NCBI GenBank assembly: GCA_030066245.1
Contig: JASJBY010000039.1
Coordinates: 1 to 13,935, forward strand
Direction of reading: 5' to 3'
Origin: Gammaproteobacteria bacterium
GTDB taxonomy: Bacteria > Pseudomonadota > Gammaproteobacteria > JAABTG01
Length of the DNA stretch: 13,935 nucleotides
The position numbers and the translations under genes are program-made. Positions 5,651 to 13,108 of the stretch are shown in pieces. The notes beneath the pieces were generated by a model. That model searched no databases and was not told the origin of the DNA. It saw only the letters and a list, made by a program, of their open reading frames with translations. The first letter of the stretch is position 1; the number at the start of each line of letters is the position of its first letter.

Positions 5651-7740
5651 CACGAGCCGTCCATCAGAAAGTGACTGCGAGCCATCTGCGGCGCGATGCG
5701 TACTTGTATGTGCGTCAGTCGACGGTGCGGCAAGTCTTCGAGAATACCGAAAGCACCCAGCGCCAATACGCGCTGCGGGAGCGGGCGGTAGCGTTGGGCT
5801 GGCCCATCGAACGGGTGATTGTGATCGACTCGGACCAGGGCCAGTCCGGGAGTTCTAGCACCGACCGGGAGGGTTTCCAGCGGCTCGTCGGCGAGGTCGG
5901 CATGGGCCGCGCCGGGATCGTGCTCGGCCTTGAGGTCTCGCGTTTGGCCCGCAATTCCAGCGACTGGCATCGGCTGCTGGAAATCTGCGCGCTAACCGAC
6001 ACCCTGATCCTGGACGAGGACGGTATCTACAGCCCGAGTGACTTCAATGACCGGCTCTTGCTCGGTCTCAAAGGCACGATGAGCGAGGCGGAGCTGCATG
6101 TGCTGCGCGCGCGGCTGCGTGGCGGCATTCTGAATCAAGCCCGCCGGGGCGCGCTGAGAACGCCGCTGCCGGTGGGGCTGGTGTACGACCCGACCGGTAA
6201 CGTGGTGCTTGACCCCGACAGCCAAGTGCAGCAAAGCATCCGACATCTGTTCGAGACCTTCGAGCGCACGGGCTCGGCCTCGGCCACGGTCAAGCACTTT
6301 CGCAAACAGGGACTGCGTTTTCCGCGCCGTCCCCGCTCTGGGCCACACAAGGGGGAGCTGCTCTGGGAAGCGCTGTGGCACTGCCGCGTGCTGCGTGTGT
6401 TGCACAACCCGCGCTACGCCGGTGCTTTCTTCTTCGGTCGCAGTCATACACACCAGCGCCCGGGTGGCACCATCGAAATCGAAGTGCTCCCGCGCGATGA
6501 ATGGACCGTGCTGCTTGTAGATGCGCACGCCGGTTACATCTCTTGGGAGCAGTTCGAGCTCAACCAGCGGCGGTTGCGCGACAACGCCCAGGCCCACGGC
6601 GCCGAACGACGTAAAAGCCCGCCGCGAGAGGGGCCGGCCTTACTTCAAGGCTTGGTTGTATGCGGTGTGTGTGGCCAGCGAATGACCGTTCGCTATCATA
6701 CGCGCCAGGGCAGACAGTGGCCCGAGTATGTTTGCCAGCGCGAGGGTATCCAGACCGCAACCTCGAAGTGTCAGACCATCCCGGGCGCAGGCATTGACCA
6801 GGCCATCGGGGCACTGCTGATCGAGACCGTAACGCCGCTGACCTTGGACGTGGCGCTGCAGGTGCAGGCCGAGCTCGAGGCGCGCGCCGACGAGGCCGAG
6901 GCGTTACGACGCCAGCGTGTGGAACGGGCCCGTTACGAGGCTGATCTGGCCCGCCGGCGCTTCATGGAAGCCGATCCGGCCAACCGCCTCGTGGTCGATG
7001 TGCTCGAGGCCGAGTGGAACGACAAGCTGCGTGCGCTGCACGATGCCCAGGAGGAACTCGAACAGCGCCGCGCGCGAGAGGACAAAGAACTCAGCGAAGC
7101 GCAAAGACAGCAGATTTTGGCGCTGGCTAGCGACTTTCCGCGATTGTGGAACGACCCGAAGACGCCGCAACGCGAACGCAAGCGCATGGCGCGCCTGCTC
7201 ATCGAAGACGTCACGTTAACCAAAGGCAAGGAGCTCACGGTGGGCGTGCGTTTGCGCGGTGGGACGACCCGCACATTGGCACTGCCCCTGGAGAAGTGCT
7301 CCTGGCAACTCCGGCAGACGCCGGCGCCGGTCGTCGCCGAGATCGACACCCTGCTCGCGCACCACACCGAGCGGGCGATCGCGGCCATTCTGAATGAGCG
7401 TGGATTCGTCTCCGGTGAGGGCAAGCCCTTCCATGCCATGATGGTGCAGCGGATCCGCAGAAGTTACGGCCTCAAAAAACGCTACGATCGACTCCGCGAT
7501 GCCGGCTTACTGACCCTCGGCGAAATCGCTGCTCTGCTCGGCACTTCAACGGGGACAGTGAAGAAATGGCGCGACCATGGCCTGCTGCCCGCTCACGCAT
7601 ATAACGACAAGAACGAGTGTCTGTACGAGAATCCTGGGGATGATCCCCCGGTCAAGAGCCAAGGCCAAAAGCTCTCGGAACGACGGCGTTTCCCCGAGGT
7701 TGCGCCGAACACTACGAAGGAGGTGCAGTATGAAGCGTAG
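5647..7740 (+). CDS. Large serine recombinase (site-specific, transposon-type)
   Basis: This 697-aa protein starts at the ATG overlapping the previous stop. The resolvase-type catalytic domain (about residues 17-160) contains the nucleophile Ser25 in YLYVRQST, then DQGQSGSS and LEVSRLARNSSDW with the expected arginines. A recombinase domain follows (about 175-290, ending at VLHNPRYAGAFFFG). A zinc-ribbon comes next with Cys339, Cys342, Cys363 and Cys375, and then a long Glu/Arg-rich coiled coil (about 400-490) as in large serine integrases. The C-terminal part has a MerR-like helix-turn-helix (LTLGEIAALLGTSTGTVKKW). All key elements are intact, so the enzyme should be able to cut and rejoin DNA at short core sites through a Ser-DNA link, moving its own element. 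Only 8 bases separate its stop from the inferred right end of the element. Confidence 0.93.
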   Translation: MTRAVHQKVTASHLRRDAYLYVRQSTVRQVFENTESTQRQYALRERAVALGWPIERVIVIDSDQGQSGSSSTDREGFQRLVGEVGMGRAGIVLGLEVSRLARNSSDWHRLLEICALTDTLILDEDGIYSPSDFNDRLLLGLKGTMSEAELHVLRARLRGGILNQARRGALRTPLPVGLVYDPTGNVVLDPDSQVQQSIRHLFETFERTGSASATVKHFRKQGLRFPRRPRSGPHKGELLWEALWHCRVLRVLHNPRYAGAFFFGRSHTHQRPGGTIEIEVLPRDEWTVLLVDAHAGYISWEQFELNQRRLRDNAQAHGAERRKSPPREGPALLQGLVVCGVCGQRMTVRYHTRQGRQWPEYVCQREGIQTATSKCQTIPGAGIDQAIGALLIETVTPLTLDVALQVQAELEARADEAEALRRQRVERARYEADLARRRFMEADPANRLVVDVLEAEWNDKLRALHDAQEELEQRRAREDKELSEAQRQQILALASDFPRLWNDPKTPQRERKRMARLLIEDVTLTKGKELTVGVRLRGGTTRTLALPLEKCSWQLRQTPAPVVAEIDTLLAHHTERAIAAILNERGFVSGEGKPFHAMMVQRIRRSYGLKKRYDRLRDAGLLTLGEIAALLGTSTGTVKKWRDHGLLPAHAYNDKNECLYENPGDDPPVKSQGQKLSERRRFPEVAPNTTKEVQYEA

Positions 7741-7748
7741 TCCTTTCG

Positions 7749-8568
7749 CCAGGGCGAGGCCGGTGCGGTGAGGACTTCAGCGATACGGAGAGACTTGAGC
7801 TTTCGCCGGACCCGCTCTCCATAAATCCCGTCGCCGTCTCGCAGCAGATACTGCGGGGCTTTATCGAAGGGAAACGCTTCTACGCTCTGCTAGGCTGTCC
7901 ACTGCGTTGTCGGATGTTCGGTTACGTTGAAGTGGACAGGTCGCCGTCGCTTATTCGCAAGTACGACGAACATGAAGAGCACTTTGAAGCTCACCGTTGG
8001 AACGACAAAGAAATCGATAGCAGCGGTATCTTTCGCATGCTGATGGAGAAATGTGCGCCATGTGGTAGAGGGCGGTCTACCTGAGCGAGGTTCGTACTTC
8101 TCTACGGTTGATTTCGCGACCTCGATTCCGAGCTTCTGAAGTTCGGCGACAATCCGCAGTGAGCCCCAGGTGGGGTTCGCTTGCCACATTCGATGAATGA
8201 GCCTTCGCAGCTCTGGGGCGATTTGGGGCCGACCTGGCTGGTTACCGTGACTCAGTGCCCGCCAGTAGTCCAGAAACCTCTTCTGCTGCCGCCGCATGAC
8301 CGTTCGTGGTTGGATGAAGAGTAGGCTCCTGCGCCACTGTGACCACAGCCTTACCATGACGGACCAAAGCAGTAGGTCAGGCTGGTCCAATTCGAGGTTT
8401 CTGGCCCTTCAGCCGGTACGCGGAGAACTGATGACGCAGGGCTGCCATCTTCAGCTGCAGTGATAGCCGCGACCGAAAGGTGGTGGTTAGCAACCCAGAC
8501 AGGAAGCTGAGGAGGCGCGCCATGAACATGGGGGTGCCCAGTAGCCACGAAAATGTCAATAGAATCAA
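7749..8568 (-). pseudogene. N-terminal part of disrupted DDE (rve) transposase
   Basis: Read on the - strand from ATG 8566-8568, the N-terminus (ARLLSFLSGLLTT, LQLKMAALRHQF) ends in a TGA near 8377. It continues in another frame from about 8390 (LLLWSVMVRLWSQWR), so a frameshift lies near 8380. Next come the zipper/HTH region, GRPQIAPELRRLIHRM and the integrase core AAIDFFVVPTVSFK with the first catalytic Asp. After TEHPTTQWTA a TAG at 7890-7892 stands where homologues have Gln; the frame then continues through FPFDKAPQYLLRDGDGIYG to TAPASPW at 7749. There the inserted transposon cuts it, and the rest is at 4361-4110. The gene is inactive. Its closest relatives are single-ORF integrase-core transposases. 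Confidence 0.85.
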
Positions 8569-8602
8569 TCGTCACTGTTTATCGGGACCAAGACCCGTCA
8601 TT

Positions 8603-8619
8603 GGGAAATTTCCCTTACA
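8603..8619. repeat. Palindrome at the probable promoter-side end of the decayed IS
   Basis: GGGAAATTTCCC (8603-8614) is a perfect 12-base palindrome followed by TTACA; on the - strand it reads TGTAAGGGAAATTTCCC. Its place, about 35-50 bases upstream of the transposase ATG, is where an IS terminus is expected, and TGT is a common terminal triplet. I could not find a convincing partner repeat on the left side near 4000-4090. Confidence 0.35.
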
Positions 8620-8673
8620 TGGTCAGCCTGGGACGCGCCGCTTTCTGGGTGAGCCGAGACCCAAAACCCTGCC

Positions 8674-9888
8674 TCAGGTACCCGCAAACGCCTCCCAAAA
8701 GACTCGCAACATCTCAACCTTTGGGTCCGTTGCAAGTGTGTCGACGAGATGGCGAGCTTCCGCTTCTTCTTTGTCAATCGCCTTCGCCAACGCCGCAAGC
8801 AACGCTTTCCCGTCCTCGTTGTCCTGTGATATGACGCTTTTCACCCTCGCCATTTCGATCGCGCCGCGGATTCCCATCCCCGCCAGACGCTCCGAAGCTT
8901 CTGCCTCGATGAAGGTGCGAAGATACGCCTGGCTAATCCAAGCGATGATCTGAGACATCCGATAAGAAGTGACGAGATATAGGTAGATCGGATTGGCCAT
9001 CGCCATGTTCTGAACCGTATAGATGTGTTCTTCCCTTAAGCGATCATAGTCCTGCGAGGAAATCCCCGGAAAGCCGATCAAGCTATCGGCACGCTCGCGT
9101 TCTTGTGCCTTTTGACGTACTTGGCTTCCTGTTGTGCCAAGCCGGGTCTGGGCGGTGGTGCGTAACCAAGTCGTGATGTCGACATACGGGATGAACCCCA
9201 AGGCAAACACCACCAAGGGGGTAACCTCTTCCTGGTCGCCTGGAAACGACTTCGCAACGAAATAGGCAGCTACGCTCGCGATGACTATCTGATATGCCAG
9301 TTCATTAATCAGACCAGGCGGAATATCCGCTGAACGGTATCGACTGACCACGGAGTACAGCGCGTAAAGCCAACCGCCTGCAAATCCGTAGAAAAGTGAA
9401 TTCGGTATCTCGAATAGAAGGTCATCTAAACTGCCTAGGACCAGCAACGGGTAGCCACGTGATAGGAGCAAGAAGAAACCGGACGCCACGACCATGCTCA
9501 AGAAGCCAAGAGGGAGAAGGTAGTTTTGGGCTGTCGCCATGTCCGAAATGTTCCAGCCAATACTTTGCAGCGCTGCTTGACGGCCTGCCATTCGCCTTTG
9601 AGTGTCCGCCTTCTTTTCGTTTTGCTCTGCGTCCTCTACCGCTTCCCATGTGCGCTTCACTATGTCATTAGTGCGATCAGACCGAGTGATAGCTGGATAC
9701 AATAAATATGCGATGACAACTCCGGGTATCAAGCCCGACACGAGCAAGTACGCAAGCCACCACAGGGCGGCCTCCCACCCTGCGAAGTACCATGCCACGA
9801 ATCCGACGCCATTGAATAGCGTACCCGACAAACTCAGATAAAGAAGTCGGTAGAAAGTGAGGCGACGATCGGGTTCCGCGGAGAACAT
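8674..9888 (-). CDS. Uncharacterised polytopic membrane protein
   Basis: I choose ATG 9888 (404 aa), 7 bases after the stop of the upstream hydrolase gene; an earlier in-frame start (10065) would lie inside that gene. There are probably five or six membrane segments: about residues 12-33, 38-62, 122-150, 163-182, 195-213 and 221-240. Between the second and third lies a charged, Gln/Lys-rich cytoplasmic loop. The C-terminal 130 residues are soluble and helical. There DYDRLREEHIYTVQNMAMANP, then AWISQAYLRTF and MGIRGAIEM, resemble a helix-hairpin-helix or SAM-like helical repeat in spacing. I do not recognise the family as a whole. It is the second gene of a two-gene operon with an exported metallo-hydrolase, so the two probably act in the same envelope process. 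Its stop faces the decayed IS. Confidence 0.7.
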   Translation of the reverse strand: MFSAEPDRRLTFYRLLYLSLSGTLFNGVGFVAWYFAGWEAALWWLAYLLVSGLIPGVVIAYLLYPAITRSDRTNDIVKRTWEAVEDAEQNEKKADTQRRMAGRQAALQSIGWNISDMATAQNYLLPLGFLSMVVASGFFLLLSRGYPLLVLGSLDDLLFEIPNSLFYGFAGGWLYALYSVVSRYRSADIPPGLINELAYQIVIASVAAYFVAKSFPGDQEEVTPLVVFALGFIPYVDITTWLRTTAQTRLGTTGSQVRQKAQERERADSLIGFPGISSQDYDRLREEHIYTVQNMAMANPIYLYLVTSYRMSQIIAWISQAYLRTFIEAEASERLAGMGIRGAIEMARVKSVISQDNEDGKALLAALAKAIDKEEAEARHLVDTLATDPKVEMLRVFWEAFAGT

Positions 9889-9895
9889 CGTTCTT

Positions 9896-10975
9896 TTATC
9901 TCTGGAACCGCCAAAAGTAGTCGCACGCGAGGTCGTTCGGTTTACCGTTGGTCCCACAGACGATATGGTCGTCGCCGAACTGCCTGGTTTCGAAGCCCCC
10001 TTCGCGAAAGTTGGTTCTAAGCACCTTCTCAATCTTTCGCGAGCGCTGGAAACGTACCCGCTCATACCGCCTCACAACACGTTCGGCAGGCAGCCGAGAA
10101 TGCGTCGTGACGGAACTTGAGATGACGGCAAACCGCGGGGCGACGGCCTTGATGAACCTAGTCGTACTTGCCGTCTTGCTCCCGTGATGCGGTACTTTCA
10201 AGACGTGTGCTTGCAATATGTCGGGGTGTTCCTCTGCCAACGCGAGAAGTTGTGCTTCAACGTAACGTGGTTCAACCGAAGCGCGTTCGTTTTGTTTCTT
10301 CCCGTTTATATCCCCTGTGAAAAGGAACACGACATCCTTGTACTGCATCCTAATGACCACCGACGTGTTATTTATTGTGTTTGCGCACTCTCCCTCAGGT
10401 GGAATTGAGCCTGCATGAAGGACCCACAACTTGACATCATCCAGCTCGAACAATGAACTGAGTGGGTCTACGGGAACGGGACGTTTCAGCGATATTCCGC
10501 CTTTGTTTACCTTTTGCAAAAACCTTAGGTACTGATCTTTTTCTTTTTTCTCTTTGCCTTCACTGCCGCGAAACTTACAGTCCCCATCATAGCCCGGGTC
10601 CCAGAGTTGCTCTATCGAATGCTCTTCGAACAATCGCTCGATCCCGCTCCAATGGTCATAGTCTGGGTGTGTGATTACCGCTAGTTCGACCGGGTCGTCC
10701 AGGTGCGGGCGAATGTACTCCAAGAAATTAAACCCCTCTCTGCGATCTCCGCCATCGATAACCACCTCGTGAGCTCGATCAGGCAGCTCAATCAAAATGG
10801 CGTCACCAACACCAACATCCACAAAATGGACGACGAGCTCCATTGTCAAGACGTCGGCTAGCGTTTGGGAGGACGCAGGCTTCCCTACGGCGATAAGAAT
10901 GAGCAGAAGTACTGCAATGTAGTGCTTGCTTATGTTGGCGTGGTCTTGACGCCACACCAACGCCCGGCTTTTCAT
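9896..10975 (-). CDS. Exported ComEC-like metallo-beta-lactamase-fold hydrolase
   Basis: This 359-aa protein has a positively charged N-terminus, a hydrophobic core (about residues 19-30) and an Ala-Ser-Ser-Gln region (34-37) fitting a Sec signal peptide, so it is probably periplasmic. The mature part follows the soluble hydrolase domain of ComEC/Rec2. It has FVDVGVGDAILI (51-62), VVIDGG, the metal-binding HPDYDH (103-108, where ComEC-type proteins have Asp in place of the usual second His), FLFTGDI, VPHHGS and a late SSVTTHS. Relatives cleave nucleic acids or phosphodiesters, but free-standing ComEC-like MBL proteins have varied or unknown substrates. It lacks the membrane channel domain of true ComEC, although the partner gene downstream encodes a membrane protein unrelated to that channel as far as I can see. 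It is the first gene of the operon, with a -10 element about 40 bases upstream. Confidence 0.85.
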   Translation of the reverse strand: MKSRALVWRQDHANISKHYIAVLLLILIAVGKPASSQTLADVLTMELVVHFVDVGVGDAILIELPDRAHEVVIDGGDRREGFNFLEYIRPHLDDPVELAVITHPDYDHWSGIERLFEEHSIEQLWDPGYDGDCKFRGSEGKEKKEKDQYLRFLQKVNKGGISLKRPVPVDPLSSLFELDDVKLWVLHAGSIPPEGECANTINNTSVVIRMQYKDVVFLFTGDINGKKQNERASVEPRYVEAQLLALAEEHPDILQAHVLKVPHHGSKTASTTRFIKAVAPRFAVISSSVTTHSRLPAERVVRRYERVRFQRSRKIEKVLRTNFREGGFETRQFGDDHIVCGTNGKPNDLACDYFWRFQR

Positions 10976-11013
10976 AGCTATCCCGCAGTTCGCATGGCCG
11001 TTACGTTCTGTTA

Positions 11014-11019
11014 ATTATA
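11014..11019 (-). promoter_or_regulatory. -10 element of the hydrolase/membrane operon
   Basis: On the - strand the sequence is a perfect TATAAT, 38 bases upstream of the hydrolase ATG. No good -35 hexamer is found at the proper distance; the corresponding region (about 11037-11042) lies some 25 bases from the end of the neighbouring IS. Transcription may depend on an activator or on sequence brought close by the IS. Confidence 0.5.
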
Positions 11020-11064
11020 CAAATTCTCAGCTCCCCAGGTTTGTGACATCTTCACACTACACCT

Positions 11065-11087
11065 CGTCCTGGCTACTTGTGTCATCC
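11065..11087 (+). repeat. Left terminal inverted repeat of the IS
   Basis: CGTCCTGGCTAC (11065-11076) and CATCC (11083-11087) match the reverse complement of the right end at the same spacing. Confidence 0.75.
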
Positions 11088-11116
11088 ATGTGTCCACCCG
11101 GGTGGTATGCGGTTGG

Positions 11117-12217
11117 CTATGCCGCCCATTGGTAATTATGATGAAGCCCGCCGAGTAGCGGGATTCGGACGACTTTTCCGCCGGCCGTGGGGCCTGACTG
11201 CGCTGCGGCGCCAGGTATTGCCTGCCGCAAACCTTGATGGGGTCGAGCCCGATTGAAGTAGATCTCGACGTACTCCTTCAGAACCCGGCGCAGCTGTCGC
11301 TCGTTGAGTATGACCATGTGGTCCAAGCACTCCCGACGCACTGCTCCAAGGAAGCGCTCACAGATGGAATTCAGATCGGGCGAGCGCGACGGGATCTTCA
11401 CGATTTCGATGCCCGTCCCCTCGGCCACGGAGTCGAACCGCTTCCCGAACTTGTCATCGTTGTCTCGGATGAGGTACTTCGGTCGGTCACCGGTCGGCGT
11501 GGCCTCCCGGAGTTGCTGGGCCGCCCAGGCGTCAGCAGGGCAGCGGGTCACATTGAAGTGAACCACTTCCCGTGTGGCGTGGAACACGAAGAAGAACGCG
11601 AAGATAGGGCGAAAGGGCACGTCATAGAGCTGCAGGAAGTCGCATGCCCAAACGTCGCGGCTGTGGTTTCGGATGAAAGTGTTCCAGCTTTGTCTCTGTC
11701 TACCGGGTGGCCGTACCTGCTCAATGTATTTCTGAACGGTTCGTTCACTGACGCGAATGCCCAACTCTAGCAGCTCGCCTCGGATGCGCTCCGCGCCCCA
11801 AAACACGTTGTCCTTGGCCATGGCCTGGATGAGGCAGACGATCTCCGGTGCGAGTCGCTTCGCCTGACCGCGGGGTCTGGACTTTCCTCTCCAGATGATT
11901 TTGAAGAGGTCTCGATGCCAGCGCAGCAGCGTCTCGGGGCTGACTACGTGCAATGCGTCTCGCCATCGGCGGGTGAGCCGGGCTAGAGCGAGAAGGACAC
12001 GGTCGTCGCGGTGGAGCCGAGGCCGCTCGACGCTCCGACGCAGTACGATGAGCTGCTGACGCAGCAGGGCATTCTCCGCCATAAGTTCCGATCGCGTACG
12101 GGTGAGGTCGCCGGCGGCGCCGACCATCAGTTTCGCCCCGGAGCGTGCCGGTCGCAGCAGGCGCCGGACCGCCTGTCCGAGGACGATGATCAGGGCAACG
12201 ACCGGTTTCGAGTCCAC
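11117..12217 (-). CDS. Integrase-core (DDE/rve) transposase, intact
   Basis: This 366-aa protein reads from a GTG at 12217. The N-terminal part has the usual Leu-rich segment ENALLRQQLIVLRRSVERPRL, followed by an HTH region containing FWGAERIRGELLELGIRVSERTV. The catalytic core shows Asp193 (WACDFLQLYD), the RDNDDKFG block (Asp252/254) and Glu287 (ICERFLGAVRREC). The C-terminal half ends with the family's GGLHHNYQWAA. All three acidic residues are present, so the enzyme may be active in cut-and-paste or copy-out transposition. It belongs to the IS3/IS481-like integrase-core superfamily and is of the same broad type as, but clearly diverged from, the relic at 4110/8568 and the partial gene at 13247. 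A - strand frame at 11745-12395 overlaps it and is not a gene. Confidence 0.9.
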   Translation of the reverse strand: MDSKPVVALIIVLGQAVRRLLRPARSGAKLMVGAAGDLTRTRSELMAENALLRQQLIVLRRSVERPRLHRDDRVLLALARLTRRWRDALHVVSPETLLRWHRDLFKIIWRGKSRPRGQAKRLAPEIVCLIQAMAKDNVFWGAERIRGELLELGIRVSERTVQKYIEQVRPPGRQRQSWNTFIRNHSRDVWACDFLQLYDVPFRPIFAFFFVFHATREVVHFNVTRCPADAWAAQQLREATPTGDRPKYLIRDNDDKFGKRFDSVAEGTGIEIVKIPSRSPDLNSICERFLGAVRRECLDHMVILNERQLRRVLKEYVEIYFNRARPHQGLRQAIPGAAAQSGPTAGGKVVRIPLLGGLHHNYQWAA

Positions 12218-12347
12218 AGCGGCTCCGTGAATTGCCGACGACGGAGAGATGGGTAGATGAAAACCGGTCCGGCCAATTCAAGTCAAGGCCCGCTGCCGTG
12301 GACTTGTCTGGGGGCCATCGGTCCTGCAAGACGCGGATTTTCCAGGC

Positions 12348-12370
12348 GGATGTGAAGGGTAGCCAGGACG
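12348..12370 (-). repeat. Right terminal inverted repeat of the IS
   Basis: The + strand ends GTAGCCAGGACG (12359-12370), the exact reverse complement of the outer 12 bases of the left end; GGATG at 12348-12352 matches the inner CATCC. Confidence 0.75.
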
Positions 12371-12374
12371 GCCA

Positions 12375-12403
12375 TTGCAGCCCACCTGTCCGCATGCTTT
12401 ACT
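12375..12403 (+). promoter_or_regulatory. Candidate promoter of the toxin-antitoxin operon
   Basis: TTGCAG (12375-12380) and TTTACT (12398-12403) are separated by 17 bases: a modest -35 and a fair -10. The -10 overlaps the inverted repeat thought to be the operator, as usual for autoregulated toxin-antitoxin operons. The -35 begins only 5 bases from the end of the IS. Confidence 0.45.
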
Positions 12404-12415
12404 GTTAGGTAAAGC
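12396..12415. promoter_or_regulatory. Inverted repeat, probable antitoxin operator
   Basis: Perfect 7-base arms GCTTTAC (12396-12402) and GTAAAGC (12409-12415) flank six bases, 16 bases before the antitoxin ATG. AbrB-type antitoxins bind such palindromes as dimers and repress their own operon, so this is the likely autoregulatory site. Confidence 0.6.
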
Positions 12416-12431
12416 AAGTCTGGAGAATGGC

Positions 12432-12662
12432 ATGTCTACCGCCACATTGAGTTCAAAGTCGCAGATAGTGCTGCCCGCGGAGGTGCGGCGCCGGCTTGGA
12501 CTGCGCCCCGGTGATCGCCTAGTAATCGAGGTCGAAGATGACCACGTCGTGGTCCGTAAGGCACCGGCTTCCGACGTCGATGCCCTGGCGGAACTACGCT
12601 CTGAGCTCTGGAGGGGCTATGCCCGGGATCTGGAGCAGGCGAGGAACGAGTGGGACCGCTGA
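12432..12662 (+). CDS. vapB: AbrB/MazE-type antitoxin (VapB-like)
   Basis: This 76-aa protein starts at ATG 12432, preceded by GGAG at 12422-12425. Residues 1-45 form the swapped-hairpin AbrB DNA-binding domain (SKSQIVLPAEVRRRLGLRPGD, then VIEVEDDHVVVRK). The C-terminal 30 residues form an acidic, Trp-containing helix (ELRSELWRGYARDLEQARNEW) of the kind that wraps the toxin and blocks its active site. It should repress its own promoter at the palindrome just upstream and neutralise the PIN toxin. Its end overlaps the toxin start by 13 bases. A start at 12375 in the same frame is excluded because it lies before the probable promoter -10. Confidence 0.88.
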   Translation: MSTATLSSKSQIVLPAEVRRRLGLRPGDRLVIEVEDDHVVVRKAPASDVDALAELRSELWRGYARDLEQARNEWDR

Positions 12663-13108
12663 GCACCAATCCCATACGGGCCGGCTCCCGAGTATTGCTG
12701 GACACAGTGACCCTGGTTTACTTCCTGGAGCGACACCCGGAACACGGGCAGGCGGCCGAGACAGTGTTGCGGCGCATAGAGGAGGGGGAAATCGCTGGCC
12801 TGATGGCGACCCTGGTGCTTACGGAACTGCTGGTTCCGGTTTATCGAGCGGGGGAGACGCGCAGGGCAAGGCTGGCAGCCAACAGGCTCACGGAATTTCG
12901 CAACCTGGAGTTGGTGGCCCTTTCCCCTGACATCGCCATGGAGGCGGCCCGCCTGAGGGCCGAGCATGGTCTGAGGACACCAGACGCGATCCACGGGGCC
13001 ACGGCCCTCAGCGGCGCAGCGGACGGTATCCTGACCAACGACAGGGACCTGATGCGGCTGGAGGCCGAGGGGCTTCAGGTGTGGACCTTCGAGCCATTTA
13101 TGAAATGA
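12650..13108 (+). CDS. vapC: PIN-domain ribonuclease toxin (VapC-like)
   Basis: This 152-aa protein starts at a GTG (12650) inside the antitoxin gene. An alternative is the TTG at the start of LLDTV, which would shorten it by about 15 residues. The PIN-domain acidic residues are present: Asp18 (VLLDTVTLVYFLE), Glu59 (VLTELL), Asp112 (RTPDAIH) and Asp131 (TNDRD). VapC enzymes cut specific RNAs, often tRNA or 23S rRNA, with Mg2+ or Mn2+; the target here is unknown. Overlap with the antitoxin ensures coupled, antitoxin-first translation. The module may help keep this mobile-element-rich region in the chromosome. Confidence 0.9.
   Translation: MGPLSTNPIRAGSRVLLDTVTLVYFLERHPEHGQAAETVLRRIEEGEIAGLMATLVLTELLVPVYRAGETRRARLAANRLTEFRNLELVALSPDIAMEAARLRAEHGLRTPDAIHGATALSGAADGILTNDRDLMRLEAEGLQVWTFEPFMK

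Larger units (their letters stand above)
4362..7748 (+). mobile_element. Serine-recombinase transposon inserted in the outer IS
   Basis: This element of about 3.39 kb interrupts the transposase pseudogene; both limits are set by where transposase reading resumes (4361 on the left, 7749 on the right). It carries, all on the + strand, a DUF5372-like frame, an HTH protein, a 101-aa orphan and a large serine recombinase, a gene set known from uncharacterised recombinase-type transposons. I see no clear terminal inverted repeats; large serine recombinases generally act on short core sites without long ones. One transposase codon (Gln) is missing across the junction, so the ends are accurate to a few bases. 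Confidence 0.7.
4058..8619 (-). mobile_element. Decayed integrase-type insertion sequence, split by an inner element
   Basis: The two transposase parts at 4110-4361 and 7749-8568 belong to one - strand gene and are separated by an inserted element. Joined, the reading goes TAPASPW then NPYAKRVIGSIRREC, which is the family order with a single expected Gln missing at the junction. The outer limits are approximate: the hairpin/T-tract near 4058-4086 on the left, and a GGGAAATTTCCC palindrome with TGT near 8603-8619 on the right, where the promoter-side end of the insertion sequence should be. I found no convincing matching terminal repeats or target duplication, so the ends are inferred. Confidence 0.6.
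11065..12370 (-). mobile_element. Complete insertion sequence of about 1.3 kb
   Basis: The element is bounded by imperfect inverted repeats (11065-11087 and 12348-12370; 18 of 23 positions agree, the outer 12 perfectly) and holds one intact integrase-core transposase on the - strand. The length of 1306 bases is usual for this IS type. I find no clear direct target repeat in the flanks. It is inserted between the divergently placed hydrolase operon and the toxin-antitoxin operon. Confidence 0.75.

Noticed and set aside
9896..10975. Full ComEC DNA-uptake protein
   Set aside because: The protein is short, has a signal peptide and lacks the competence channel domain; only the hydrolase domain is similar.
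11745..12395. A 216-codon - strand frame over the IS transposase
   Set aside because: It runs through the intact transposase in another frame and beyond the IS end; Arg/Pro/Ala-rich shadow composition.
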